From JAEUJM01 sp041918615 (lineage in GTDB: Bacteria > Actinomycetota > Acidimicrobiia > Acidimicrobiales > DATDAH01), in the NCBI GenBank assembly GCA_041918615.1, contig JAYRVH010000066.1, forward strand, positions 1 to 64,000: DNA of 64,000 nt, in the 5' to 3' direction. The position numbers were made by a program, and so were the translations under genes. The stretch's first letter is position 1. Each line of letters opens with the position of its first letter. The notes under the pieces are model-generated. The model saw nothing but the letters and a program-made list of their open reading frames with translations, did not search any database and was not told where the DNA came from. Shown here in pieces: positions 36,384 to 45,236 of the stretch.

Positions 36384-37850
36384 CTACACGCAGTCGATGC
36401 CGTCCGCCGACACGCCGGGGGCGTGGCCGATCGTGGTCGAGGTGGTCGAGGTGGTCGTGGCCCCGTCGTCCCCCGCGTCGCCGGCGGCGCCCGGCGTCGG
36501 AACGGTCGACCGGGTCGGGTCGGGCGGCCGTGCGTCAGAGGTGACGGTGGTGAAGTCGGTGCCGGTGACGAGTTGCACGGCTCCGGCTTCGAGGTCGGCG
36601 TCCTCCAGCAGGTCGGCACCGGCGGTGAGGTGGCGCTCGACGAGGTCGGCCGCGGGCTCGGACCCGGGTGCGTACCGAACCTGCGTGCGGGCCGAGGGAA
36701 GCTCGCTGGTCTCGGTGCCGGTGACGGTGAAGCCAGTGGCCGCGAGGGCATCCGCGGCGGCCTGCGCCTGGCCCTCGGCGCCGCTGCCGTTGACGACCTC
36801 GACCGAGACCTGCGCCTCGGTGACGGCATCGGGGGGCAGGCCGCGGAAGATGTTCAGGGTCGGCTGCGCCTCGTCGACCAGCAACTTGAGGACCGACGCC
36901 CCACCGTCCGTGCGGTAGTCCTCGACCGGCAGGCCGTGTCGGGAGATGCGGTCGCTGCCCGTGTGAGCGAATGCCTTTGCGAGCGCCACCATGTCGTCGA
37001 ACGAGAAGCCCGGGTCGACGCCGACGTTGTCGACGCCCACGTTGACGAGCCGGTTGAGATGGGCGGGGTTCGCCAGATCGAGCGAGACAGCGGCGTCCAC
37101 GGCGTCGGTGACCAGGAGCTGCTGGCGGTTCATGCGGCCGAGGTCGCCCGTCGGGTCGGACTCCCATTCGCCCGACTCCGGATCCAGGTACTCGAGGTGC
37201 CGGGCCCTGGCGTAGGCGAGAGCCTGGCTCCCGTTGAGCGTGACGCAACCCTCACCCGCGATGTTGAGCCCCGAGTTCTCGTCGCGCCAGGCGGCGTCGA
37301 AGTAGGTGGGCACACCGCCGATGGCGCCGACGAGCTCCTGGAACCCGCTGAAGTCAACCTCGACGTAGTGGTTGATCTCGATGCCGAGGGTGACGTCGAC
37401 CGTGTCGATCAGCTGCTGGCGGCCGCCGGCGAAGGCCTCGTTGATGCGGTGATGCATGTCGGGGTCACCGCCGGGGATGGTGACCCAGAGGTCGCGGGGC
37501 ACCGACAACAGGTCGACGTGCCGGCTCGACGGGTCGATGCGGGCGACCATCATCGAGTCGGAGCGGGCGCCGTCTGCCTGGCCGTTCAGGAAGACCGCCG
37601 CGTCGGGATCGTCGGCCTCGACCGCGGCCCGGCTGTCCGAACCGACGATCAGGTAGTTCTCGGGGGCGCCGCTGGCTGCCTGCACCAGCTCGACCTGGTA
37701 ATGATCGACCTGGTCGAGCTTCCAGGCACCGTAGGCGAGCCCGGTGGCGCTGAGCGCGCACGACACCACCACGAGCACGCCCGTGGCGATCACAATGCGC
37801 TGCGGCCAGGTGCGGCGTGGCGTGGCGCTGGTGGAGCGGCGGGCGGGCAT
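36384..37850 (-). CDS. LytR-CpsA-Psr family protein with LytR C-terminal domain
   Basis: 488 residues from ATG 37850. One membrane segment (about 19-40), then the extracellular LCP phosphotransferase domain (about 62-240): NYLIVGSDSR, RSDSMMVARID, LLSVPRDLWVTIPG and GRMNRQQ carry the Arg/Asp ligands for polyprenyl-diphosphate. A LytR_C domain (about 345-420, VSVEVVNGSGAEGQAQAAADAL) follows, then a disordered Thr/Pro/Asp tail. LCP enzymes attach arabinogalactan, teichoic acid or capsule to peptidoglycan. The tandem repeats begin right after the stop codon. A candidate promoter makes its transcript nearly leaderless. Confidence 0.93.
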   Translation of the reverse strand: MPARRSTSATPRRTWPQRIVIATGVLVVVSCALSATGLAYGAWKLDQVDHYQVELVQAASGAPENYLIVGSDSRAAVEADDPDAAVFLNGQADGARSDSMMVARIDPSSRHVDLLSVPRDLWVTIPGGDPDMHHRINEAFAGGRQQLIDTVDVTLGIEINHYVEVDFSGFQELVGAIGGVPTYFDAAWRDENSGLNIAGEGCVTLNGSQALAYARARHLEYLDPESGEWESDPTGDLGRMNRQQLLVTDAVDAAVSLDLANPAHLNRLVNVGVDNVGVDPGFSFDDMVALAKAFAHTGSDRISRHGLPVEDYRTDGGASVLKLLVDEAQPTLNIFRGLPPDAVTEAQVSVEVVNGSGAEGQAQAAADALAATGFTVTGTETSELPSARTQVRYAPGSEPAADLVERHLTAGADLLEDADLEAGAVQLVTGTDFTTVTSDARPPDPTRSTVPTPGAAGDAGDDGATTTSTTSTTIGHAPGVSADGIDCV

Positions 37851-37859
37851 GACCCCGAC

Positions 37860-37887
37860 ACCTTAACAATCCGTAACCCAACCGCAA
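37860..37887 (-). promoter_or_regulatory. Candidate promoter for the LCP gene
   Basis: On the minus strand TTGCGG (37887-37882), a 16-base spacer and TAAGGT (37865-37860). Transcription would begin a few bases before ATG 37850. The same -10 hexamer TAAGGT occurs before whiB1. Confidence 0.45.
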
Positions 37888-38075
37888 TGTCACGTCGTGG
37901 CGGCGGCCTCACGGACCGCGTTGCCGACACCGCTCACGAGGCGCTCGAGAAGCCTGGCGAGCTGGGCCCGTTCGACGGGATGGGCGTCGGCTCCGGTGGC
38001 CCGGCCTGCACCAGGAGACCGTAGGGTACGGACAACTCCCCCGCACACGACAACCAGCTCCTGCTCCACCCCGTC

Positions 38076-39632
38076 ATGACACCCGTCCCCACCCAGCTCA
38101 CCCACCGTCAGATCCTCGCGGTGTTCAGCGGGCTCATGAGCGGGGTCCTCCTCGCCGCTCTCGACCAGACGATCGTGTCGACCGCACTCCCGACCATCGT
38201 CGGCGACCTCGGGGGCCTCAACCACCTCTCGTGGGTGGTGACGTCGTACCTGCTCACGAGCACCGCCAGCACCCCGCTCTACGGCAAGCTCAGTGACCTC
38301 TACGGCCGCAAGCAGATGTTCCAGGCCGCGATCGTCATCTTCCTCATCGGCTCGATGTTGTCCGGCATGGCCCAGGACATGATCCAGCTGGTGGTCTTCA
38401 GGGGCGTCCAGGGCATCGGCGCCGGCGGCCTGATGGCCATGGCCTTCGCCATCATCGGCGACATCGTCTCGCCGCGGGAGCGGGGGCGCTACACGGGTTA
38501 CCTCGGTTCGGTGTTCGCCGTGGCGAGCGTGGCGGGCCCCCTCATCGGTGGACTGTTCGTCGATCACCTGTCGTGGCGCTGGGTCTTCTACATCAACATC
38601 CCCATCGGTGGTGCCGCCCTGGTCATCACCTCGAGCGTGCTCGACCTGCCCTTCGCGGTCCGCCGCCACCGAATCGACTACGAGGGGGCCGCCCTGCTCG
38701 TCGCCGGGGTCACCTGCCTTCTGCTCGCCATGGTGTGGGGCGGCGCCGAGTTCGCCTGGTCGTCACCCACGATCATCGCCCTGCTCCTCGCCGGCAGCAT
38801 GATCACCGGGGCCTTCGTGGCGTGGGAGGCGCGGGTCACCGAACCGATCCTGCCCCTCCGCCTGTTCCGAGGGCCGGTCTTCCGGGTCGGCGTGATCCTC
38901 AGCTTCCTCGTGGGCATGGGCATGTTCGGCGGCATCATCTTCCTGCCGCTGTTCCTGCAGATCGTGACCGGCGCATCGGCCACGAACTCGGGGCTGCTCA
39001 CCCTGCCGCTGATGGTCGGCATCATGGCCACCTCCATCGGCTCGGGTCGGATCATCACCCGCACCGGCCGCTACAAGGTCTTCCCGGTGTGCGGCTTCGC
39101 CATCGCTTCAGCGGGCATGTTCCTGCTGAGCCGGATGGACTCGGGCACCACGCGGCTGTACAGCTCGATCGCGATGTTGGTGCTCGGCGCCGGCCTCGGG
39201 ATGATCACCCAGGTCCTCATCCTGGCCATGCAGAACGACGCCGAGCCGTCCGACCTCGGCACGGTGACCTCGTCGGCCACCTTCTTCCGCCAGATGGGCG
39301 GTGCCTTCGGCGTGGCCGTCTTCGGGGCGGTGCTCAGCGCCGGAATCGCCCGTGAGCTCCCTCGCCTCCTGCCCGCGGACACGCCGACCTCGCGGGGGGA
39401 CATGAGCGCGCTGCTGAACAGCCCCGCGCGCATCCGGGCCCTCCCCGGCCCGATCCAGGACGCCATCGTCGAAGCCCTCACCCGTGCCGTCCACAACGTC
39501 TTCCTGCTGGCGTTGGTGATCCTGCTCGCGGGCTTCGCCGTGGTGTGGCGCCTGAAGGAACTGCCCCTCAAGGAGAGCGCCCACCTCGGCGAGCACAGCG
39601 ATGGGGCCGTCCTGGCCGTCGAGCCCGGGTGA
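38076..39632 (+). CDS. DHA2-family (EmrB/QacA type) MFS multidrug transporter
   Basis: 518 residues with about 14 membrane segments. Typical family motifs: LDQTIVSTALPTIVGDLGG in segment 1, GKLSDLYGRKQMF (motif A), RGVQGIGAGGL (motif B) and VAGPLIGGLFVDHLSWRWVFYIN (motif C). These proton-driven pumps export drugs or lipids from the cytoplasmic membrane. No regulator sits beside it. The upstream 225 bases separate it from the divergent LCP gene. Confidence 0.92.
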   Translation: MTPVPTQLTHRQILAVFSGLMSGVLLAALDQTIVSTALPTIVGDLGGLNHLSWVVTSYLLTSTASTPLYGKLSDLYGRKQMFQAAIVIFLIGSMLSGMAQDMIQLVVFRGVQGIGAGGLMAMAFAIIGDIVSPRERGRYTGYLGSVFAVASVAGPLIGGLFVDHLSWRWVFYINIPIGGAALVITSSVLDLPFAVRRHRIDYEGAALLVAGVTCLLLAMVWGGAEFAWSSPTIIALLLAGSMITGAFVAWEARVTEPILPLRLFRGPVFRVGVILSFLVGMGMFGGIIFLPLFLQIVTGASATNSGLLTLPLMVGIMATSIGSGRIITRTGRYKVFPVCGFAIASAGMFLLSRMDSGTTRLYSSIAMLVLGAGLGMITQVLILAMQNDAEPSDLGTVTSSATFFRQMGGAFGVAVFGAVLSAGIARELPRLLPADTPTSRGDMSALLNSPARIRALPGPIQDAIVEALTRAVHNVFLLALVILLAGFAVVWRLKELPLKESAHLGEHSDGAVLAVEPG

Positions 39633-39722
39633 CCGGGACCCAGGCTGCGCCGCGGGGCGAGGCCGCGGGGGCGACCGGCCGACCCGGATCCCCGAGGCGC
39701 GCCGGGGCGCCGGGAGCCGACC

Positions 39723-40967
39723 TCAGGGCTTCGGCTCCTTGGGGAGCCCGAGGACCCGTTCGCCCACGATGTTTCGCTGGATCTGGGCGGTACCGCCCCA
39801 GATCGTCTCCGACCGGCTGAAGAAGAACGACGCCTGCAGCACGCTCACGGGGTAGTTCGCGCTCCCCCGGCGGGGCCCGTAGCCGGGAACCGACTCCTCC
39901 TCGTCCCCGCCGCTGCCGGTGAGCACCTGTCCGTCCATGCCCATGATGTCCATGGCCAGCTCCATCACGTCGCGGTGGTACTCCGACCAGTACATCTTGT
40001 TGGTCGCACCCAGGGCCGCCGTGCCCAGGTCCTTCTTCCCCTGCACCACCGCGGACAGGCTGCGCAGGCCGTTGATGCGCATGATCTGCACCTTCGACCA
40101 CGCGTGGGCCAGTCCCTGACGGATGTTCGGGTCGTCGATGCGGCCGTTGGCACGGGCCTTCCCGGTGATGATCTCGAGCTCCTTCTCGAAGCGGCGATAG
40201 CCGGTCGTCGCCGACGTGCCCCGCTCGAAGCCCAGCGTGGTCATCGCCACCTTCCAACCGTTGTTCACGCCGCCGACCACGTTCTCCTTCGGGCAGCGGG
40301 CGTTGTCGAAGAACACCTCGTAGAACTCGGCCGAGCCGTCCACCTGGGTGATGGGCCGGGACTCGACACCGTCCTGCTTCATGGGCACGAGCAGGTAGGA
40401 GATGCCGGCGTGCTTGGACACCGACGGGTCGGTGCGGGCGAGCAGGAAGATGTAGTCGGCGAATCCCGCCTGGGTGGTCCAGACCTTCTGGCCGTTGATC
40501 ACCCACTCGTCGCCGTCGAGCTCGGCGCGGGTCTTGAGACCGGCGAGATCGGACCCCGCCTCGGGCTCCGAGAACCCCTGGCACCACGAGATCTGGCCCG
40601 ACAGGATCTTCGGCAGGAACTCCTTCTTCTGCTCCTCGGAGCCCCATTGCAGGATGGTCGGGCCCACGAGCGTGTCGCCGAAGAAGTCGGCGCGGAGCGG
40701 GGCGCCGGCCCGGGCGAACTCCTCGTTGAGGACCACCGCCTCCATGGTGGACAGGCCCTTGCCGCCGTACTCGGTGGGCCAGGACGCGCAGATCCAGCCG
40801 CCGCCGTAGAGCTTCTGGGTCCACGCCTCGTTGAAGGCGGCGCGCCCCGCGCCGGACAGCTCGAAGTCGTCGTCGAACCAGCCGTCGGGCAGGTTCTCCT
40901 CGAGCCACGCACGGATCTCCTCGCGGAACGCCTCGGCCTCGGGGGGGTACGTCAGATCCATGCCCAT
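39723..40967 (-). CDS. Acyl-CoA dehydrogenase
   Basis: 414 residues from ATG 40967; ATG 40961 two codons on is possible. This FAD enzyme makes trans-2-enoyl-CoA in fatty-acid or sterol side-chain degradation. Visible: WPTEYGGKG, FSEPEAGSDLAGLKT (FAD/substrate loop), KVWTTQAG, the middle beta-domain and the C-terminal helical WGGTAQIQRNIVGERVLGLP. It resembles the large long-chain/steroid-type FadE groups. Electrons would go to EtfBA, encoded about 9 kb away. A perfect TetR-like palindrome lies three bases before the ATG. Confidence 0.93.
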   Translation of the reverse strand: MGMDLTYPPEAEAFREEIRAWLEENLPDGWFDDDFELSGAGRAAFNEAWTQKLYGGGWICASWPTEYGGKGLSTMEAVVLNEEFARAGAPLRADFFGDTLVGPTILQWGSEEQKKEFLPKILSGQISWCQGFSEPEAGSDLAGLKTRAELDGDEWVINGQKVWTTQAGFADYIFLLARTDPSVSKHAGISYLLVPMKQDGVESRPITQVDGSAEFYEVFFDNARCPKENVVGGVNNGWKVAMTTLGFERGTSATTGYRRFEKELEIITGKARANGRIDDPNIRQGLAHAWSKVQIMRINGLRSLSAVVQGKKDLGTAALGATNKMYWSEYHRDVMELAMDIMGMDGQVLTGSGGDEEESVPGYGPRRGSANYPVSVLQASFFFSRSETIWGGTAQIQRNIVGERVLGLPKEPKP

Positions 40968-40969
40968 AT

Positions 40970-40987
40970 CTTGACCGCCCGGTCAAG
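40970..40987. promoter_or_regulatory. TetR-type operator palindrome at the acyl-CoA dehydrogenase start
   Basis: Perfect 8-bp inverted repeat CTTGACCG-CC-CGGTCAAG. The TTGACCG/CGGTCAA pattern is typical of TetR-family lipid regulators in actinobacteria. Its position directly before ATG 40967 would let a bound repressor block transcription or early elongation. No TetR gene lies in the window. Confidence 0.6.
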
Positions 40988-41035
40988 TTCACTCAAGAGC
41001 GCACCTGACGTGCCGCACCGACCGTCCGGGCGGCC

Positions 41036-42289
41036 TCAGACGACCTGCCAGAGCGCAGACAACGGCAGGGCGGCGAGCCGGTCACCGAAGGGAACGGTCT
41101 CGCGCCCCGTGTAGAGAACGACGCCACCCGCAAACCGGTCTCCGAGCCGCTCGGCGAGTAGGTGCAGACCCTTGAAGTCCGACGCCCGAGCGGTGGCAGA
41201 TGCCTTCACCTCGATACCGACGACCTGCCCCGACCTTGCCTCGAGGACGAGATCGACCTCCGAGCCACCCCGATCACGGAAGTGATATGCCGCGGCATCG
41301 ATCTCGGACCAACCGAGGTGCTTGCGGAGCTCGGTGGCCACGAACGTCTCGAGGAGAGCACCCGCGGGGGCGGTCGGATCGGCCAGTGCCGCTGCATCCA
41401 CCCCGACGAGGTGAGCAGCGAGACCTGGATCGGCAATGTGGATCTTGGGTCGGTGGACCACCTTGGTGGTCAGGTTCCTCGACCACGCGGGGAGGAGTTG
41501 GACGAGGAACACGGTCTGGAGGTGAGTGAGATAGGAGCCGACCGTCCGGTACGGGAGGCCGAGATCGTTGGCGATGTCACGGGTGTTGAGCTCGCTGGAC
41601 GTGCGAGCTGCGCACAGGCTCAGTAGCCGAGGCATGACTGTGAGGCGCTGAATGTCCGCAACATCAGCCACCATCCGCTCGACCACCGTTGTGGCGTAGT
41701 TCGAGAACCACGCCTGGCGACGTCGGTCTCGGCGACCCAGCGGCTCGGGAAAGCCGCCTGCACACACGCGTTCGAAATAGTCCGGCCTCGTCTCCTCCGA
41801 CGTGACCTGGAGGCCGGGGTCCCATGCGAAGAGAGCATCTACGAAGCGTTCAGGCCGTCCGCCGATCTCTCCCTGGGAGAGCGGCGAGAGATCGATGATC
41901 TCGACGCGGCCAGTGAGCGATGCGCTCATCTCCGGGGTCGAGAGCAGGCGGGCCGAGCCCGTCAGGATGAACCGGCCGGGCCGACGGTCCCGGTCCACCT
42001 GCGCCTTGATCGCTGGCAGCAGATCGGGAACCCGCTGGACCTCATCGATGATGAGGAGACCCTCGCGCTCGACGAACGAACGCGGATCAGTTTGCGCCGC
42101 CTCGAGCTGGATCTGGTCGTCCAGGGTGACGATCGTGGCCGAGGATGACTGTTTCAGGAGGGTGGTGACGAGTGTGCTCTTACCGACCTGTCGCGCACCG
42201 TTGACCGCGACGACCGGCGTGTCGGTCAGCGCCGCTTCGAGGCGCCCCAAGGCAAAGCGTTCGAAGAGTTGCCCAGCACGTGCTGCCAT
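41036..42289 (-). CDS. AAA_14 / DUF4143 family ATPase
   Basis: 417 residues from ATG 42289. N-terminal P-loop ATPase: Walker A VNGARQVGKSTLV, Walker B LLIIDEVQRVPDLL and sensor FILTGSARLL. A winged-helix-like middle (SELNTRDIANDLGLPYRTV) follows, then a C-terminal DUF4143 part with GGSEVDLVLEARSGQVVGIEVK, a D...ExK arrangement like restriction-endonuclease folds. The family is widespread, patchily distributed and often mobile; its role is unsettled. It stands alone between the acyl-CoA dehydrogenase and the F420-type oxidoreductase. A 13-bp direct repeat spans its start codon. Confidence 0.88.
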   Translation of the reverse strand: MAARAGQLFERFALGRLEAALTDTPVVAVNGARQVGKSTLVTTLLKQSSSATIVTLDDQIQLEAAQTDPRSFVEREGLLIIDEVQRVPDLLPAIKAQVDRDRRPGRFILTGSARLLSTPEMSASLTGRVEIIDLSPLSQGEIGGRPERFVDALFAWDPGLQVTSEETRPDYFERVCAGGFPEPLGRRDRRRQAWFSNYATTVVERMVADVADIQRLTVMPRLLSLCAARTSSELNTRDIANDLGLPYRTVGSYLTHLQTVFLVQLLPAWSRNLTTKVVHRPKIHIADPGLAAHLVGVDAAALADPTAPAGALLETFVATELRKHLGWSEIDAAAYHFRDRGGSEVDLVLEARSGQVVGIEVKASATARASDFKGLHLLAERLGDRFAGGVVLYTGRETVPFGDRLAALPLSALWQVV

Positions 42290-42317
42290 TTCGTCTACAT
42301 GGTACTGCCATTTCGTC
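42283..42317. repeat. 13-bp direct repeat across the ATPase start codon
   Basis: CTGCCATTTCGTC occurs at 42283-42295 and 42305-42317, exactly 22 bases apart (about two helical turns). On the minus strand the first copy contains the ATG of the AAA_14/DUF4143 gene. It could be an operator for autoregulation or a small duplication. Confidence 0.6.
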
Positions 42318-42462
42318 CAGTGCGAACCGCTCTATCGTCCCGACCGGACCGCCGATTCGCCGACGCCGCTAGGACGGCCACCAGGTCACGGATGGCGTGG
42401 CCTCGTGTCGGTGGCGCTCACCAGTGTCCCGGAGGTGGTGCCGAGGCGCGCTGCGAGGCGAC

Positions 42463-43668
42463 CTACGGCTTGGGGGTCGCGTCGGCCGCCGGGGCGGCGG
42501 CCTTCTTCTTCTTGGGGGGCGGCACGCCGACCTTCACGGCCTTCTCGGCGAACTCGGGCCAGCGCCGGCGGCTGACGATCGACAGGCGCCGCATGAGGTC
42601 GATGGCGCCCGGGTCGCTGTCACCCGGTCGGGCGAGGATCGAGCCGTCGTCGATCATCCGGCTGATGATCTCGCGCCCGAGCTCGGTGCGGATGATCGTG
42701 AGCGTCCAGTCGTTGTTCTCGCCGATGCCGCCGGTGGAGATGTCGGCGTGCTCGGCGGCGAAGTCGGGGCACATCTTGCAGCCTTCACGCGTCCAGGCGT
42801 GGCACTCCTTCAGCGGCACCTCGTGGTAGTCGCCGTTACGCATCCAGATCTGGAAGACACCTTTGATGTTCATCTTCACCATGTCCTCCTTCTTCAGGCC
42901 GTACTTGGCCTCGAAGAGCTCACCGAAGATGGCGTCGTCGAACGTCTTGGAGCACAGCAGGCCGATGTTGAAGATGAAGGGCTTGCCCGCCTTGCCCACC
43001 TTGCGGTGCCACATCACCGGCGGCACCGACGACTGGCAGCTCATGCCCACCAGCGCCAGCTTGGAGAAACCAGCCGCGAGCGCCTCGGTGACTGCGAGGG
43101 TGTTGGCCGAGTAGGTGTAGCGACTGCCGGCCGACGCGAGCACCTGCTCCTTGGTGCTCGCCACCCCCGGGATCGCCTTCCACGAGGTGCCGTCACCCTC
43201 GAGGAACGAGGTGAGGGCGGCGTCGATGTAGCCGTGGTCGAGCGCCCAGATCAACAGGGCCGACACCAGGCCGCCGTCCTGGCCCATCTTGTGGACGTAG
43301 TCGTCGCTGGCCCGCGTGAGCATGACGTCCTGGTAGATGCCGGACATCTCGTCGTCGGCGCGAGTGCGGGCGAAGAGGTGCTCGTCGGCGTCGGCCTCCC
43401 AGGTACGGAAGCGGGGGCAGGCCCGGGTGCACGAGGTGCAGCCCTTCTGCCCGTGACCGCAGTCGGCCGGGCCGAGCTCGTCCTCGAGGTGGAACGGCTT
43501 GTAGCCGCCCTGTTCGTGGTTGTAGCCGATGACGTCGTGCGGGCACGAGATCACGCATCCGGCGCAGCCGGTGCACAGGCCGGTCTCGATCACCTCGTCG
43601 TAGAGCTCGAGCCACTGGTTGGTCCACCGGGGCTTCTTGGATGCAGCGGGCGTGGCGGTGTCGGTCAC
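42463..43668 (-). CDS. Coenzyme F420 hydrogenase/dehydrogenase beta-subunit family iron-sulfur protein
   Basis: 401 residues from GTG 43668. N-terminal ferredoxin-like clusters: C32xxC35xxC38xxxC42, then C70, C77xxC80xxxC84. The FrhB/FdhB-type domains follow (SGIYQDVMLTRASDD, KMGQDGGLVSALLIWAL, ALVGMSCQSSVPP, FNIGLLCSKTF). Members pass electrons between F420 or FAD and iron-sulfur partners. The Ala/Lys/Pro tail (PPPKKKKAAAP) is unusual and probably disordered. It overlaps the upstream lipoprotein gene by four bases (GTGA). Electron partner unknown, since no hydrogenase or dehydrogenase partner subunit is nearby. Confidence 0.88.
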   Translation of the reverse strand: MTDTATPAASKKPRWTNQWLELYDEVIETGLCTGCAGCVISCPHDVIGYNHEQGGYKPFHLEDELGPADCGHGQKGCTSCTRACPRFRTWEADADEHLFARTRADDEMSGIYQDVMLTRASDDYVHKMGQDGGLVSALLIWALDHGYIDAALTSFLEGDGTSWKAIPGVASTKEQVLASAGSRYTYSANTLAVTEALAAGFSKLALVGMSCQSSVPPVMWHRKVGKAGKPFIFNIGLLCSKTFDDAIFGELFEAKYGLKKEDMVKMNIKGVFQIWMRNGDYHEVPLKECHAWTREGCKMCPDFAAEHADISTGGIGENNDWTLTIIRTELGREIISRMIDDGSILARPGDSDPGAIDLMRRLSIVSRRRWPEFAEKAVKVGVPPPKKKKAAAPAADATPKP

Positions 43669-44078
43669 GGGACGACCGTGGTGGGCGTGGTGGGCGTGGT
43701 GGGCGTGACCCCACCGGGGAGGGTCGTGGCGGTGCCTGGCACCGTCGTGGTCGTCGGGAGCGTGGGCGTGGTGCCCGCCGATCCCCCACCCTGTTGCAGC
43801 ACGCAGTCGGTGTAGAGGTCGAGGAAGTCGTCGGGCAGCGAGGCGTCGGGGTTGTCGGCGAGGCGCTCGTCGATGCGCTGGAACCGGTCGAAGGGAATCT
43901 CACGCTCGAAGCTGTCATAGGCGCATTGGCAGACATCGGCGAGGTCGTCGCCGCGGTCGGTGCACGTGCTCACGAAGGTCTGTTCGACCTCTGCGTTGTA
44001 GCCGGTGGGCTCGCTCTTGCCGCAGCCGGCGAGGACGAGGCCCGTGGCGACAAGACCAATCAAGACGTAGCGACCCAT
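43665..44078 (-). CDS. Small lipoprotein with Thr/Pro-rich tail
   Basis: 137 residues from ATG 44078. Signal peptide with a clean lipobox (LVLAGC, Cys 19). A small domain follows (about 22-95) with four cysteines (STCTDRGDDLADVCQCAY and YTDCVLQ), probably two disulfides. The tail is low-complexity Thr/Pro/Val (about 100-137). The family is not recognised. Translational coupling to the downstream F420-type oxidoreductase is striking, because one product is external and the other cytoplasmic. Confidence 0.8.
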   Translation of the reverse strand: MGRYVLIGLVATGLVLAGCGKSEPTGYNAEVEQTFVSTCTDRGDDLADVCQCAYDSFEREIPFDRFQRIDERLADNPDASLPDDFLDLYTDCVLQQGGGSAGTTPTLPTTTTVPGTATTLPGGVTPTTPTTPTTVVP

Positions 44079-44291
44079 CTCACGCTCCCTCGAGTCTCGG
44101 GGATGGGCGGTCCGGGACCACCCGATTCGAGAACGGCGTCACGCTATCCCGCCGAACGATCCCGTCCCTACCGCTCCACGCTGAGCAGCAGGGACGGGCG
44201 GTCGTTCGGCGACACGTCCACCATCGGCCGCCGGGCGGCGGTCGCCAATGTGCCATTTGGACTATTTCACCGCCGCCGTTAGACCGGCGCC

Positions 44292-45236
44292 ATGGACCCG
44301 GGACTGGCACGCGACGTGCTCACCGTCGCCCTCGGCGTCCTCACTGGCATCATGTCGGGCCTGTTCGGGGTGGGCGGCGCGGTGATCTCGACGCCGGGGA
44401 TCCGCGCCCTCGGGGCACCGGCCATCCTGGCCATCGGCTCCACGCTCCCGTCGATCATCCCGGGCGCGGCCAGCGGCACCGCGCGCTACGCGAGGGAACG
44501 CCTCGTCGACTGGCAGGTGGTGGGCCTCACCGCACCCGCTGGCATCGTCATGGCGGTCGTCGGGGCGCTGCTCGCCCGCCATGTCCCCGGCGACGGTCAC
44601 CTGCTCATGCTCGTGACGGCCGGCCTCCTCGGCTACAGCGCGCTCCGGATGCTGCACGTGCCCGACACGACCGACCAGCCGCTCCCCGACCCCGCCCTCA
44701 CCGGACTGGCCGAGACCGACGTCGAGGCGCTTCCCGATCGCCGGGAGCACACCGGCGCCGCCGACGGGGTGCCGGCCGCCCCGACGTCAGGCGGTCCGAC
44801 CGACCCTGGCCGGGCGGCGTCAGGTGCAGCGAGTAGCCGACCGCAGGACGGGCAGGCAGCGCGCCGGCCGGCGAGGTTCGTGCTGGTGGGCGCGATCGCC
44901 GGCTCCTTGTCGGGCCTGCTGGGCATCGGCGGCGGCATCGTGATGGTCCCCGGCTTCACCCAATTCGGCGACCTGCCGGTGAAGACCGCCATCGGCTCGT
45001 CCCTCGCCTGCGTTGGCCTCTTCGCGATCCCCGGCACCATCACCCACGCCCTCCTCGGCAACATCGACTGGCGCTTCGCCCTGCTCCTCGCCGTCGGCAT
45101 CGTCCCCGGGGCGCGGATCGGCGCCGCCCTCGCCATCCGCTCCGACGACCGACGGCTGCGGCTCGTGGTCTCGACCTTCCTCGGCCTCATGGCCGTCGCC
45201 TACGGCGTCGGTGAGACGCTCGCCCTGGTGGGTTGA
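44292..45236 (+). CDS. TauE/SafE family permease (sulfite/sulfonate exporter-like)
   Basis: 314 residues from ATG 44292. Two homologous halves, each opening with a Gly-rich hairpin (GIMSGLFGVGGAVISTPG and GSLSGLLGIGGGIVMVPG), give about eight membrane segments. A long hydrophilic linker (about 120-200) joins the halves and is larger than usual. The family exports sulfite, sulfoacetate or related anions. The 213 bases before it separate it from the divergent lipoprotein and show no clear promoter. Its end overlaps the convergent uracil-DNA glycosylase by 37 bases. Confidence 0.9.
   Translation: MDPGLARDVLTVALGVLTGIMSGLFGVGGAVISTPGIRALGAPAILAIGSTLPSIIPGAASGTARYARERLVDWQVVGLTAPAGIVMAVVGALLARHVPGDGHLLMLVTAGLLGYSALRMLHVPDTTDQPLPDPALTGLAETDVEALPDRREHTGAADGVPAAPTSGGPTDPGRAASGAASSRPQDGQAARRPARFVLVGAIAGSLSGLLGIGGGIVMVPGFTQFGDLPVKTAIGSSLACVGLFAIPGTITHALLGNIDWRFALLLAVGIVPGARIGAALAIRSDDRRLRLVVSTFLGLMAVAYGVGETLALVG

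Noticed and set aside
34446..38024. 1,192-residue plus-strand open frame
   Set aside because: It runs through the antisense of the radical SAM gene, the tRNA, the tandem repeats and the LCP gene, and shows no domain.
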